A stretch of DNA of 64,000 nt, taken from positions 7,177,934 through 7,241,933 of the forward strand of contig OZ020616.1 in assembly GCA_963971575.1 (NCBI GenBank), in the 5' to 3' direction. Under the pieces are notes generated by a model. That model did no database searches, was not told the origin of the DNA, and saw nothing but the letters and a program-made list of their open reading frames with translations. Made by a program: the position numbers and the translations under genes. Below are positions 1-9,690 of the stretch, one piece after another. The DNA is from Liopterus haemorrhoidalis (taxonomy: Eukaryota > Arthropoda > Insecta > Coleoptera > Dytiscidae). Numbering within the stretch: the stretch's first letter is position 1; each line of letters starts with the position of its first letter.

Positions 1-474
1 TTGTATATATATATATATATACACATTCGCCGAAAAAAAAAATAGATATGGGATGAAGCTTTAAAGGCTGATAAAAAAATATTAGCTGTTTTAATAGGAC
101 ACTATAAAAATCAAAAGATAAAGCAATGTTTATATAACAAGTTTGCATAAACAAACATTTTTTGTTTCTAACTAAATAGGCTGTAATAATAAATAATGCC
201 TGCTTGAACGAAAACTACATGATATCGCATATGAAGTAAACTAATATCAACACAAATAACTCATTTTTAAAATAAAATTTTTGCCATAAGTTACCCATCT
301 TATGGATTAATAAATTTTTCGAAGAGTTTTTTGTGCAATATAATTAAATTGAGACCCGAAGACGTTTTGCGTGCTGCGTCGTTACATAAAAATGGCCGCA
401 GTATTCGAATATCACTGGGATTTTGAATATATCTAAAACACCATTAATTAGGCTATCATATCTGTAATGTTATC
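1..474. other. AT-rich stretch without recognisable gene
   Basis: Begins with a short (TA)n run at about 5-20. The rest is AT-rich DNA in which I see no coding signal, terminal repeat or RNA gene. Confidence 0.5.
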
Positions 475-624
475 ATGCTATCTAAGCATTCTCAGCAAAC
501 TGGTTCTGCACAAAGAAGCCTGGTTCAAGTTATTCAAGAGCTACTAGCACGAGACGAACGTTGTCTCGAAGTAAATCAAAATTTGGCAATTTCACTACTA
601 ATTCAAAGAAGATTTAAATCATAA
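475..624 (+). other. 49-codon ORF of unknown nature
   Basis: An ATG-to-stop frame encodes 49 residues rich in Gln, Leu, Glu and Arg (it contains the block LVQVIQELLARDERCLEVNQ). The predicted peptide is compatible with a helix. It stops at the edge of the RTE-like tail that begins near 622. It could be an exon remnant, part of a transposon DNA-binding protein, or chance. No splice sites or homology can be shown, so no function is assigned. Confidence 0.2.
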
Positions 625-1039
625 TCATCATCATTTATCAGCCATTGACGTCTACTGATGAATATAGACCTCCCTTTTCATCTCCTCTCCACTTTGTCCT
701 GTGCCACCTGCAACCAATTACTGACCAGTTTCTTTACATCATCCGTCCGCCGGGTAAGATCTGCCTTGGTTGCTAGTGCGATCTCTAAGCCACCATTCCA
801 ATACTTTCCTGGACCATCTACCACCATCATTGGCTCTAGCTTGTGGGCTTCCACTGCCACTTAAGATGTAGTATTCTTCCAAATATTTCGCAAACTTTTG
901 TTTGCTGTCTAAACCAGAGATTTGGTTTTCTATCTAAAAGTATGTATAACGTCTATCATCTCTATGGGTTTTTGAACAACTCGTAGTTTGTCCGCAGATT
1001 TTCGTGTGAGGGCACCATAGGTGAAGACTGGTAAGGCAT

Positions 1040-1040
<1 letters not shown>
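622..1040 (-). pseudogene. RTE-like LINE relic, C-terminal end of the reverse transcriptase
   Basis: Read on the minus strand, the right part (about 1038-940) gives PVFTYGALTRKSADKLRVVQ. This matches the block after the RT palm in the endonuclease-reverse transcriptases often annotated in insects as craniofacial development protein 2-like. Nearer the left end it gives DDVKKLVSNWLQVAQDK, resembling the C-terminal W...AQDR..W block, and it finishes in a short (TGA)n-like run at about 622-637, typical of such 3' tails. Frames are broken and the element is truncated at its 5' end. Related relics lie at 3128-3428 and 46590-46995. The family call is by motif. Confidence 0.6.
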
Positions 1041-1041
<1 letters not shown>

Positions 1042-1081
<40 letters not shown>

Positions 1082-1104
1082 CATAATAATAATAATAATA
1101 ATAA
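1042..1104. repeat. (TAA)n microsatellite, 5' flank of the R4/Dong-like LINE
   Basis: About 20 TAA units with one interruption (TCA near 1080). The LINE body starts directly after it and a second TAA array follows the LINE at 2793, so the element sits inside a TAA tract. Confidence 0.9.
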
Positions 1105-2724
1105 CGAGAGGAATCTGCAGACCGCCTTAGATACTGTTGCTGAGTACACTGCCGCGATAGGTATGCAATTCGGGTTGGAAAAATGCGCTGTTTTTCATAT
1201 ATACAGAGGAAAAGGTTTAGACAACGGTGAAGACGTTCAATTGGTTGATGGGAGCATTATAAAACATCTTAATGCCGAAGGGTCTTACACATTTTTAGGC
1301 ATCAGTGAGAGAGGTGTCCAAGATGTCACTCTTATTAAGCAGGCCCTTCGCAGCAAGTATATGGCACGACTTAGGCAGATATGGAGATCATGTCTGTCTG
1401 GCAAGAACAAGATCGCTGCCACAAACATGCTTGCTGTCCCATTAATTTCATACACTTTTGGTGTAATGAAATGGAATGTTGATGATCTTAAGGATCTCGA
1501 CAGAAGAACCAGAAAGATCATGAACATCAACCGAAGTCTTCACCCGAAATCTTCTGTGCAGCGCATTTACCTCCCTCGTCAAAATGGGGGTCGGGGATTA
1601 CTAAATCTGGAGTGCTTGCACGATCGTCTCGTCCTGGTTACAGCTAACAGTATCCTCAGAAGTCAGGACCCACTATTAAAATTCGTTAGTGAGCACGAAT
1701 TTAGTGGCAAAGGGGCGTTTCTTTACCAGGCAGCGCGAAGTGCAGCAACGAGATTTAACCTGGCAGACTTGAGTCCCGTCAGGGAAAACGCTGGAGTACA
1801 ACTCTCTCGGGAGGAGTACAACAGAGTTACCGGTTTGGTGAAACGAGGCGAGACAGACATGTTGACAAAAGAACACATGAGTAAAAGTATGCACTCTGTG
1901 TTCTTCAAACATATTAAAAGTCTAGAGTTGTCCACAGAACTCACGTTCTCGTTTCTTAAGTCTGCTGGTTTGAGATCGGAAACAGAAGGTTTTGTGTTTG
2001 CGTGTCAGGATGGTGTTATAAATACTTTGGCATACAGGGCCCGCATATTCCAAATAGCGGAGTCCACACTCTGTAGGTTGTGCCACCACCATTCTGAAAC
2101 GATAATGCACATTCTGTCTGCTTGTCCATCTCTTGCAGCGTCGAGCTACGTGTCTCGACATAATGCTGCTCTCCGCGTGCTCTACTATCATCTTAGACAT
2201 GCCTATGGTATTGACCAAATACCGGTCATACCGTACGTCCCTTCTGACATAGAATCGGTGGTGGAAAATTCCTGCCGAATTTATTGGGAATTACTCCTTC
2301 CCCACCTCGAGGTTACTGACAGCCACTAAGCCGGACATAACCCTCCTGGATATCGAGACCAAACAGATGTTTGTGATCGAATTCTCAAGTCCAGCTGAGA
2401 AGAATATCTCTCTCAAGGAGGAGGAAAAAGAGGTCCAAGTATATGGATCTCTTGTCCGAGCTTAGAAAGCTGTATCCCGGGTATAAAGTTAAGCTTGTAG
2501 TCCTGATAGTTGGTGTTTTGGGTGGCATGAAAGCCTCCTATCGAAGGGAAATCGAGTCCATTCCCGTCTGCAGATCTTCTGCCAACTCTTCTGCAGGATG
2601 CAGAAAGCAGTGCTGCTCGGGTCGCTCCGCATTGTGCGGGCACTGGATCTGGCGTAATTTCCGCGGCTGCATATCGCCAGGGTTTGGGATGCAGTCGTGT
2701 GTATTTAGCTCCACTAGTCTCTAG
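1105..2724 (+). pseudogene. R4/Dong-like reverse transcriptase-endonuclease, broken
   Basis: The open frame at 1163-2329 (388 codons) extends in frame upstream to about 1106, giving TAAIGMQFGLEKCAV, the block just after the YxDD box; the catalytic aspartates themselves are missing. A CxxC...H...C knuckle (CRLCHHHSETIMHILSACPS) lies at about 2072-2131. After the stop near 2327 the reading continues in another frame as KPDITLLDIETKQMFVIEFS, the likely restriction-like endonuclease core, and near 2445 shifts again to ELRKLYPGYKVKLVVLIVGV. So there are at least two frameshifts besides the 5' truncation. It can no longer encode a working protein. It has no operon context and no visible promoter. 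Confidence 0.75.
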
Positions 2725-2792
2725 TATGACGCGGCTCAAAAGGTTGCTGAAGTTTGAGATTAGTGGACGCTTGTCAAGACCTGACAAACCCC
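1105..2792 (+). mobile_element. 5'-truncated R4/Dong-type non-LTR retrotransposon
   Basis: A non-LTR retroelement fragment that starts just downstream of the RT catalytic box and runs to its 3' end (GACCTGACAAACCCC at 2778-2792). The encoded order is RT palm/thumb, then a cysteine-histidine knuckle, then an endonuclease-like domain, as in site-specific LINEs of the R2/R4 group that use a restriction-like endonuclease. Both edges abut TAA arrays; Dong elements of Bombyx are known to sit in TAA repeats, which supports the R4/Dong placement. Its last ~100 bp recur at 29575-29673 and 52611-52714. An R2-like family is the alternative. Confidence 0.7.
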
Positions 2793-2877
2793 ATAATAAT
2801 AATAATAATAATAATATTTATTTCAATATTGATGAGTACACACTTACAAGAAATAATAATAATAATACAATCATGTG
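2793..2877. repeat. (TAA)n microsatellite, 3' flank
   Basis: TAA units at about 2793-2816 follow the LINE terminus, with a second short AAT run at 2851-2868. Confidence 0.85.
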
Positions 2878-3127
2878 AAAATAAATATTTATATCCATAA
2901 GGACACACCACAATGAAACAATTTCAGTGCGTGGCGATAACATATATAGATATATTTTTGAAGTGTACAATTTTATTTGAGCTTAACAAAGTACGTAAAA
3001 AATAATATCACTCAGTCAAATAATAAAGGAAATATTTAGGAATTATCCATTAGTAATGTGGTATCATCACAATTTAATGAAGAAATCCACTTTTTCAATA
3101 TTTTTTTAAATATTGATTTTAATATTG
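2878..3127. other. AT-rich spacer, nothing recognised
   Basis: AT-rich sequence between the TAA tract and the RTE-like relic. I see no coding or structural signal. Confidence 0.5.
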
Positions 3128-3428
3128 ATCAAATATCTTTTACTTGAGGCAGATGGGCCAATCACCGTTAAAAATGTGCCTCAGATTTCCAAAGGCTGCC
3201 CATCCTAGATCAATTCTTCTATTAATCTCTATGGTTTGGTTATCCCGGTCGATAGTGTTTTCTTGTCCCATGGAATTTGTGCTAAGACACTTAACCAATG
3301 GGTCTACCTGAGATTTACAAATTAACACTCAGTACTAAATTTGTCATTAGTCTGGTCTTATTTATGATGATTTGGTATCCTATCTCTCCGAATCCACTAT
3401 TTAATTCTTCCAGGATTTGGACATGTCG
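3128..3428 (-). pseudogene. RTE-like reverse transcriptase relic (thumb region)
   Basis: On the minus strand, from about 3425 downward, it reads ILEELNSGFGEIGYQIIINK, matching the LEELN...iGy.iN..KT block after the RT palm. After a frameshift it continues as IEINRRIDLGWAAFGNLRHI (about 3228-3165), a hallmark of insect endonuclease-RTs. The relic ends at the left TTAA of the piggyBac element. Beyond the right TTAA (4587 onward) there is only a faint continuation, so insertion of piggyBac into this LINE is an inference. It lacks both ends and is not functional. Confidence 0.65.
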
Positions 3429-4021
3429 TTTAACCCATTTAAACCTACCGTCCTTTTAAAAGGATTTTCAAAAATCGCGCTAAATTAATTAGTAAAAACA
3501 AATAATTTGAGATGGCGTAATATGTTATGATCACTGTGTTTATGACACATCATTTATCGCAAGTTTCAAACAATTGTTGTCATTTTTGTAAATTTTATTG
3601 GCGTTTCAATCGCTTACGTTTTATGAGCATTGACAATGGCTACTTCTAGGAAAGTTATTTTATTATTATTCTTAAATTTTAAAATTATAAAATACATTTT
3701 ATTTTAGACTGTATATTTTTATATACTAATAACCTCAAAAACTTAAATTTTGTTGAAACCGGCAAACGATATTCAATGAATAAAGCCACCGTCCTTTTAA
3801 AAGGACGGTAGGATTATGTCCTACCATATTTTATTTATGAAGTTTTTGATACATTAGTGAAATTTATGTTATTTAACTTTATTTACTCAAAATATCTGAA
3901 AAATAAAACAACTTATTATCGTAACACGGCCGTCCTGCTCCTGACACGTCCTCGCGGCATCTTCAGAATTTAATAACTGCAAAATAAAACAGAGTAAACG
4001 AAAACATAATGTTAGTTTTGT

Positions 4022-4180
4022 TCGTCTCCTTGAGGTTCCTGACCATCCAGAGTTTCACTGAAATCCTTGAGGTCCTTGAACATTCAGCGTCGAACAAAAC
4101 AAACACATCTCCTTGAGGTCCCTGACCATCCAGAGTCAAACAAAACAAACACAACTCTTTGAGGTCCCTGACCATCCATT
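4022..4180. repeat. Imperfect internal tandem repeat in piggyBac relic
   Basis: Four degenerate copies of a segment resembling CTTGAGGTCCCTGACCATCC, spaced roughly 45-60 bp. They lie just before the cysteine-rich transposase remnant. Confidence 0.6.
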
Positions 4181-4300
4181 TATTTTGCTCAAAGACGTTG
4201 CGCTGTTTGCAGCAAAAAGCTCATTTTGTTTGTAAAAAATGTACCTAATGTAGGTTTACATCCTAAAAATTGTTTTTTGGACTATCATGCAAGCAAATGA
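4172..4300 (+). pseudogene. piggyBac transposase C-terminal cysteine-rich domain remnant
   Basis: An open stretch reads QRRCAVCSKK at about 4190-4219 and NVGLHPKNCFLDYH at about 4247-4288, stopping at 4298-4300. In piggyBac transposases the extreme C terminus is a Zn-binding RCxxC...CxxC...CF..YH domain that binds the element ends. Here the first CxxC pair and the terminal CF..YH are visible. The middle CxxC is readable only after a one-base shift (FVCKKC). The catalytic DDD core is absent. The position next to the right end agrees with this orientation. Confidence 0.7.
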
Positions 4301-4586
4301 TTTTATAGTTTAGTTTATATTAGAGTTTATAAAATAATTTTGAAATAATTTTGGAATTTATATGCTTTATAAGAATAATAAAGCATTTAAATAAATAGGT
4401 TGTTATTATTCTTACAGTAGGATATAGTCCTACCGTCCTTTAAAAAGTACAGCATGTTTTGGCTATTCTGATCAGTAAAAAAAAAAATTATAATAATTTT
4501 TATGCATATTTATACACAATTAACTAAATTTTTACAGAAAAACAATTTTTTTTTTTCAAAAAAAGTTTCAGGTTTAAATGGGTTAA

Positions 4587-5067
4587 AGTCAAAGTAACAA
4601 GGGCTTTTATCCGGAACACCTGTAAGTGGCCCGGCTTTGCTTGCTAATCATCATGTTGAAAGACTGCGGTTCGTTCGCAAGCCTTTGGATTGACTGTACG
4701 CAGATTAGAGCAGCATATTGTGAACAAATGAGTCACGGTTCGGTTTAAAATCTCAAGATGCCTTTAGAACACTCGTCTTCACCCTTCTGGAGTTTTTAAA
4801 TTGTTATTTAAAATTTTTAGTAAAACATTTCCCAATCCCAAACCTTAAAATTTTGACATTTCTGTAGCCATAAATTTCTTTAAATCCTCTTAATATAAAC
4901 CTGCTGTCAAGGTACAATTGACTAAATTTTCTTATATTGTGGTACAAACAATAATCACTAGATCTCATGTTAACTGATTTCTTTATATCTTGTAAAATCT
5001 TTCACTTGGTTAACTGATGTCAGTCTTCCTGGATTTTTATAACCATTCTGGTTTCTCATCACAATTA
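4587..5067. other. AT-rich spacer, possible LINE remnant
   Basis: No clear gene. The first ~40 bases may continue the RTE-like relic of 3128-3428 on the minus strand, but the reading is too poor to call. Confidence 0.35.
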
Positions 5068-5250
5068 AATGTCCTGTAATGGGTTTTTTAGGGTTTTGTA
5101 GGTATGACCAAAAAACCCTTATACCGTCATTTTGTCGTCTGTCTGTCTGTCTGTCTGTCTGTTCGGTAAAAATTGTAGCCAAACGGCTAAACCTAGAGAG
5201 TTGAAAATTGGCATGCTTGTACAACTTTTTGACCCGCACATAGGAAAAAT
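5068..5250 (+). repeat. Interspersed hairpin repeat with GTCT microsatellite, copy 1
   Basis: Contains AGGGTTTTGTAGGTATGACC followed by AAAAAACCCTTATA, which together can fold back. A (GTCT)n run at about 5140-5162 and GGCATGCTTGTACAACT follow. Related copies are at 35070-35195 (minus) and 39637-39763; a partial one is at 33258-33420. No coding potential. The class is unknown. Confidence 0.65.
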
Positions 5251-5640
5251 ACTAAAACATCTAAAAAACATATCCCCCTAAAAATATAAACAAATATGTG
5301 CTCATTGAAAAAAAATATATTTTTTTAAAATTCTGAGTAGGGTATCAAATGAAAGCCCTTAGTACGTGGATTAACGATCAAAATTAAATTTTTGCAAAAT
5401 AAATTATTTTGAGGCGATTTTTGCCAAAATTGTGCAAAAAATTTTTTGTCCCACACCCTGTAGCCCAGATGGTTTAAACTAAAAATGTGAAAAAATTCTA
5501 AGTAATGTATAATGGTGTGAACCGGAATAGTACAACAGGAATTTTTGATCAGATTATGTTTTCGGAAAATAACACATTTTTTGTGTTTTTTGGTTGACGA
5601 TGCATACATGTTATACTCTTATAACACACTAAGTTGATAA
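5251..5640. other. AT-rich spacer, nothing recognised
   Basis: Low-complexity AT-rich DNA. Chance frames only. Confidence 0.45.
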
Positions 5641-5726
5641 GCGTTTGGTGGTCTAGTGGCTCAGTTGCTCGACAACCACACAGGATCGTTATTCACTACA
5701 CCGGTTCGTTCCTGGCTTGTGGAGTC
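5641..5726 (+). repeat. tRNA-like sequence, probable SINE head or tRNA pseudogene
   Basis: TGGCTCAGTTG fits the internal A-box consensus of RNA polymerase III genes, and GGTTCGTTCC about 45 bases on is one base from a B box. A T-arm-like stem surrounds the B box. The acceptor stem does not close and a T-rich tail follows, so I read it as a tRNA-derived SINE head or tRNA pseudogene, not a working tRNA. Confidence 0.4.
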
Positions 5727-5933
5727 AATTTTATTTTTTGTTTTTTTTTTCATATTTATTATGTTTAAATTAATTTGTTAAAATTCTAGTTATATTTTAG
5801 CACATTTTGAATTTAATTTTCAAGAGCGTAAATTTAATAACCAATTGGAATTATATTTTCATTCTGTGTCATTTATACGAAGCCAGAGGGGCGGAGCGTA
5901 TGATTTAAGACAACCAATGAAAGCCATAGGCCC
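5727..5933. other. AT-rich spacer
   Basis: Starts with T-rich sequence that may be the tail of the tRNA-like unit. Nothing else recognised. Confidence 0.4.
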
Positions 5934-6235
5934 AATTTTCAAAATCTTAATGAACCTTGTTATATAAAAAAAATACTGCACTTATTTAGAAACCTAAATA
6001 ATGATATTAGGTATTCGAATTAAAATTAACAAAAAAATATTTTAACATAAAATTTGTTTTTAAAGCTCTGAGATTAACAGACGATAAATTATTTTAAAAA
6101 GATCGTTCATTTTGCCGTGGTTACTACAAAGCAAAATTTGTCCTACACACTCAGCATGCCGCCTTCACTTATTATATACCTGCGAAACCCTGCAATGTGT
6201 GAAAATTCACACTTCACATCAATTTTTTTTGTTGC
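5934..6235 (+). repeat. Interspersed repeat with GTGTGAAAATTCACAC hairpin, copy 1
   Basis: The segment AATTTTCAAAATCTTAATGA through about 6060 is repeated at 7650-7790. In both copies it is followed by CCTGCGAAACCCTG and the short palindrome GTGTGAAAATTCACAC (here 6197-6212). The second copy lacks about 100 bp between the two blocks. Non-coding; class unknown. Confidence 0.65.
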
Positions 6236-7276
6236 TTTCTACTGCGCTATATAAACAGATTACATTAGATATATTTCACCATACGTGTGTACCACAAACT
6301 ACCCCATAGTCAAATAAAGAGGCTCATATTTCTCTAACCCTCTCTCAGTCCCAAAATTAATAGTCATCGTCACCTTTTAATTATATACTGTTAATTTTTC
6401 CCCCAAATTGTGTCCTATAATTACACTGCAGTTATTTTACACCATTTCAACCCCTAGTTACACCCCTGTAAAATGTCTTCAATTTTTCCTTTTAGAAAAG
6501 CTATTTTGTTAGAAGCGAGTTAATGAAATTCTTGTATGAGTGGTATTTTTTAAAAATAAATAAATTTTGCATATATATGCGCATATATTTGTGATTTTTT
6601 TATGAATAAAAATTTTAATAAAACTATCTGTAAAAATTTGTATATAAATTAAACTAATATTGATTAAGTGGTCCCTAGATTCTAGAATGTTTTACACAAC
6701 TATGCAAAAATATTGGCAATAGCGGCTCGTGAGAATTTTTAATGAGGGGGGGCTGTAACCAGAAGCATAACAATATTTTATCTTTGGGGAAAGAGTTTTT
6801 AAGATTAGCGTGGTAAATATACTCGCTTTGTCCCAATATATATTTACATTTGTTTGTTTTTTTTATTTTTTTTTTGTATTTTTTTTATTTTACATCGGCC
6901 TATTTCTGCAACGAGGCTGGTGGCCAATGCCAGCGGGTGAACCTGGATGAAGGGTGAATGATTCTGAAAATGGGAGTAATGTTAACACATTTTTCTCGCC
7001 CAAATACTATCACCAACGGGGACTTCATCCAGCAACTTCACAATTCAGACTGTTTTTACCAGTCAGAACTGCGTGATTTAACGAGTTCGACTACTCCATT
7101 GGCGACAAGTGTTTTCAATTTTAAGAGTTGCCGTTGGAGGAACGCGGGTTCGTATTCTCCGGTCTCCTTCGGATTTTTATCTTTCGATATTGCGCAGTCA
7201 GGCCCGAAAAAGGGGGGGGGCGGAGTCCTGGGCAAGAACGGCCTGGCATTGGGGCAAGTGCCAGGAGCGAGTGGCC
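6236..7276. other. AT-rich region with GC-richer patch, no gene called
   Basis: AT-rich sequence up to about 6890, then a GC-richer stretch at 6895-7265 containing CCAACGGGGACTTCATCC. Overlapping frames occur on the plus strand but none matches a family I know. The patch may be transposon debris or a non-coding host remnant. Confidence 0.4.
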
Positions 7277-7412
7277 GTCACTCACTTGTATTTTGGAAGT
7301 GAGGATCTTTTTTTTTGCTCATCGCTTGTATTTTTGGAAGTGAGGACTTTTTTTGTGTTCATTTGTTTTTTGTATGTGAGGACTTTTTTTTAGGTCATCA
7401 GTTGTATTTTCA
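7277..7412 (+). repeat. ~40-bp tandem repeat (CACTTGTATTTTGGAAGTGAGGAC units), locus 1
   Basis: About three and a half imperfect units of the type GCTCATCACTTGTATTTTGG plus AAGTGAGGAC and a T tract. Units of the same sequence occur in the opposite orientation at 19262-19365, 44660-44760 and 52455-52560, so this is a dispersed minisatellite-bearing family. No coding role. Confidence 0.7.
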
Positions 7413-7649
7413 CCCAGGGGCGGACTGGCCCTAAAATTTTTGTGTGGAAAAAATGTTACCAGCCTTTTAATAAAAAATCAGCTGTGGCCACCACAGGACC
7501 GACCGCCATCATAAAGTACTTGCATAAAATACATTCTAGCAGCAGAGTAAAAATAACTTGGCCTAATATTTTCTAACAGAGATATTATTTATCATGACCA
7601 TGGAACGTTACATGTAAGTATAAAAAATTGAGACAGGCTGGGCGGTTAT

Positions 7650-7870
7650 GCAATTTTCAAAATCTTAATGAACCTTGCTATATAAAAAAAAAAAGAAAAA
7701 ATACTACACATATTTAGAAACCTAAATAATGGTATTAGCCATTCGAATTAAAATTAATAAAATATTTTAACATAAAATTTATTTTGGCATCCCAAATAAT
7801 CATTCACTTACTTAAACCTGCGAAACCCTGAAATGTGTGAAAATTCACACTTCACATCAATTTTTTAATT
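7650..7870 (+). repeat. Interspersed repeat with GTGTGAAAATTCACAC hairpin, copy 2
   Basis: Second copy of the 5934-6235 repeat, with the palindrome at 7835-7850. Confidence 0.65.
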
Positions 7871-8789
7871 TTCAATTTTTGGTACTTTTCGACAATTTTA
7901 TTTGATGGCCTATTAATAAAGTTGTGTGCTAGCCACTAAATCATCAATTTTTTTCTAAACTGTTTAAAGTCTGAGGATTTCAAAAATTCAAACCGCAGGT
8001 CTCTATCTCTTACCGTTTTTGAGATATGCTTGTTTGGAAAATTAAAGTTTCAATTTCCATATTTACAAAAATGATAAATACATAATAATATTTAAAAAAT
8101 AATAAATAAAATAATGTAAACCTATGCTTGTTAATAATAATAATAATAGTTTATTTATTTAGCTAATGCTAGTAAGATCCATATTAACAAACATAAACAT
8201 ATAAACATTATAATAAACATTCAAATCAAATTTAATCCTTATTTTGTCAATTTAAACACTTATTTGTCCACTTAGTTCATGCAAAACGTGATTTTTGCCA
8301 AAATTTAAATATCGATTTTTGTAATTTAGTGCTTTAAAATTTTAATAACATATTTGAATTAATTGTTTGGAACCTTAAAAATAAGTAGGTCGTAAAATAA
8401 GGTTCCAAACTTGTTGCAAATTGGTTTGTAATGTTTTCTACAATAATTTCAAACCTGTATTACTGTGATAAATCATATTTTGAATGTTATCTTCTCAAAT
8501 ATTTTTAATATCAGCCCTGCCTACGAAATCCTGTAAACTATGAAAATTCACAGTTTATATATTTTTCAGATAAGCAGGTTTCGTCGCATAAATGTTTACG
8601 TAATTCCTGCTAATGATATAAAAATAAAATTTCCTTATCAACTTATTTAAAAGGATTAATTATTTTTTTAATCCCATACTAATTCATTTGTAGTTAACAA
8701 AACATCGAGATAACATTAAAATGTCTTTCTTATAAATTCTTAGTTATTTTTTATACGTATTTTAACATTGAATATATTGGATCTCGTGA
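7871..8789. other. AT-rich interior of the hAT region
   Basis: Around 7960-8045 lies an inverted copy of the unit forming the 8790-9690 tandem array (CTCTTACCGTTTTTGAGATA). A degenerate hairpin motif (ATGAAAATTCACAG) is at about 8535. Otherwise AT-rich with no gene. Confidence 0.5.
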
Positions 8790-9690
8790 AAGTGTAGTTA
8801 TTTTTGGAAATTTGGATATTAAATCAAAAACTATATCTCAAAAATGGTAAGAAATAGGGACCTAAGGTTTAAATCTTTAAAAAATTTAGTTTTACGATGT
8901 ATTTTCTGTAATATTTGGTCCGTAATGACCTAAAACTAATTGGTAAAGTTTTGATTTTATTTTGTAAATTTCAAAAATTCCTATCTCAAAAATGGTAAGA
9001 GGTAGGGACTTGAGGTTTGAATTTTTGGAATTCTTACACCTTGTTTTGTCTAGAAAAACTTAATGTTTGGTCCGTAATGACCTTAAACTATTGAAAATTT
9101 TGATTTTTTTGTAATTTTAAAAATTCATATCTCAAAAAAGGTAAGACAGATTTAAGGTTTGAATTTTTGGAATTCTCACACCTTGTTTTATCTAGAAAAA
9201 ATTAATGTTTGGTCCGTTATGACCTAAAACTATTGAAAATTTTGTTTTTTTTTTGTAATTTTAAAAATTCATATCGCAAAAAAGGTAAGACATAGAGATT
9301 TGAGGTTTGAATTTTTGGAATTCTCACACCTTGTTTTGTCTAGAAAAAATTAATGTTTGGTCCGTTATGACTTAAAACTATTGAAAATTTTGATTTTTTT
9401 GTAATTTTAAAAATTCATATCACAAAAAAGGTAAGACATAGAGATTTGAGGTTTGAATTTTTGGAATTCTCACACCTTGTTATGTCTAGAAAAATATAAT
9501 GTTTGGTCCGTAATGACCTAAAACTATTAGGGAAAATTTCGATTTTAATGGAATTTAAAAAAAATCTTATCTCAAAAAAGGTAAGAGATAGAGACTTGAG
9601 GTTTGAATTTTTGGAATTCTCACATCTTATTTTGTCTAGAAAAAATTAATGTTTGGTCCGTAATGACCTAAAACTATTAGGGAAAAATTT
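8790..9690 (+). repeat. ~145-bp tandem repeat array, about six units
   Basis: TTTGGTCCGTAATGACC recurs near 8916, 9066, 9210, 9357, 9502 and 9652. It alternates with ATCTCAAAAA..GGTAAGA and GGTTTGAATTTTTGGAATTC. The period is 142-150 bp and the units diverge modestly. An inverted single unit sits at 7960-8045. It could be a satellite or the internal array of a non-autonomous element. Confidence 0.85.

Larger units (their letters stand above)
3434..4582 (+). mobile_element. piggyBac-family element relic with TTAA target duplication
   Basis: Starts CCCATTTAAACCT and ends AGGTTTAAATGGG, a perfect 13-bp inverted repeat, each side directly flanked by TTAA (3430-3433 and 4583-4586). TTAA duplication plus CCC/GGG termini is diagnostic of piggyBac. 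Subterminal CCTACCGTCC/GGACGGTAGG palindromes occur at about 3446, 3788 and 4433. At 1149 bp it is about half the usual autonomous length. A C-terminal transposase remnant lies at 4172-4300 and an imperfect internal ~60-bp repeat at 4022-4180. Confidence 0.85.

Noticed and set aside
5641..5726. A functional tRNA gene
   Set aside because: A- and B-box words are present, but the acceptor stem does not close and the B box has a mismatch; retained only as SINE or tRNA pseudogene.
8790..9690. CRISPR-like array
   Set aside because: The repeats are ~145 bp and contiguous, without unique spacers, in a eukaryotic repeat context.
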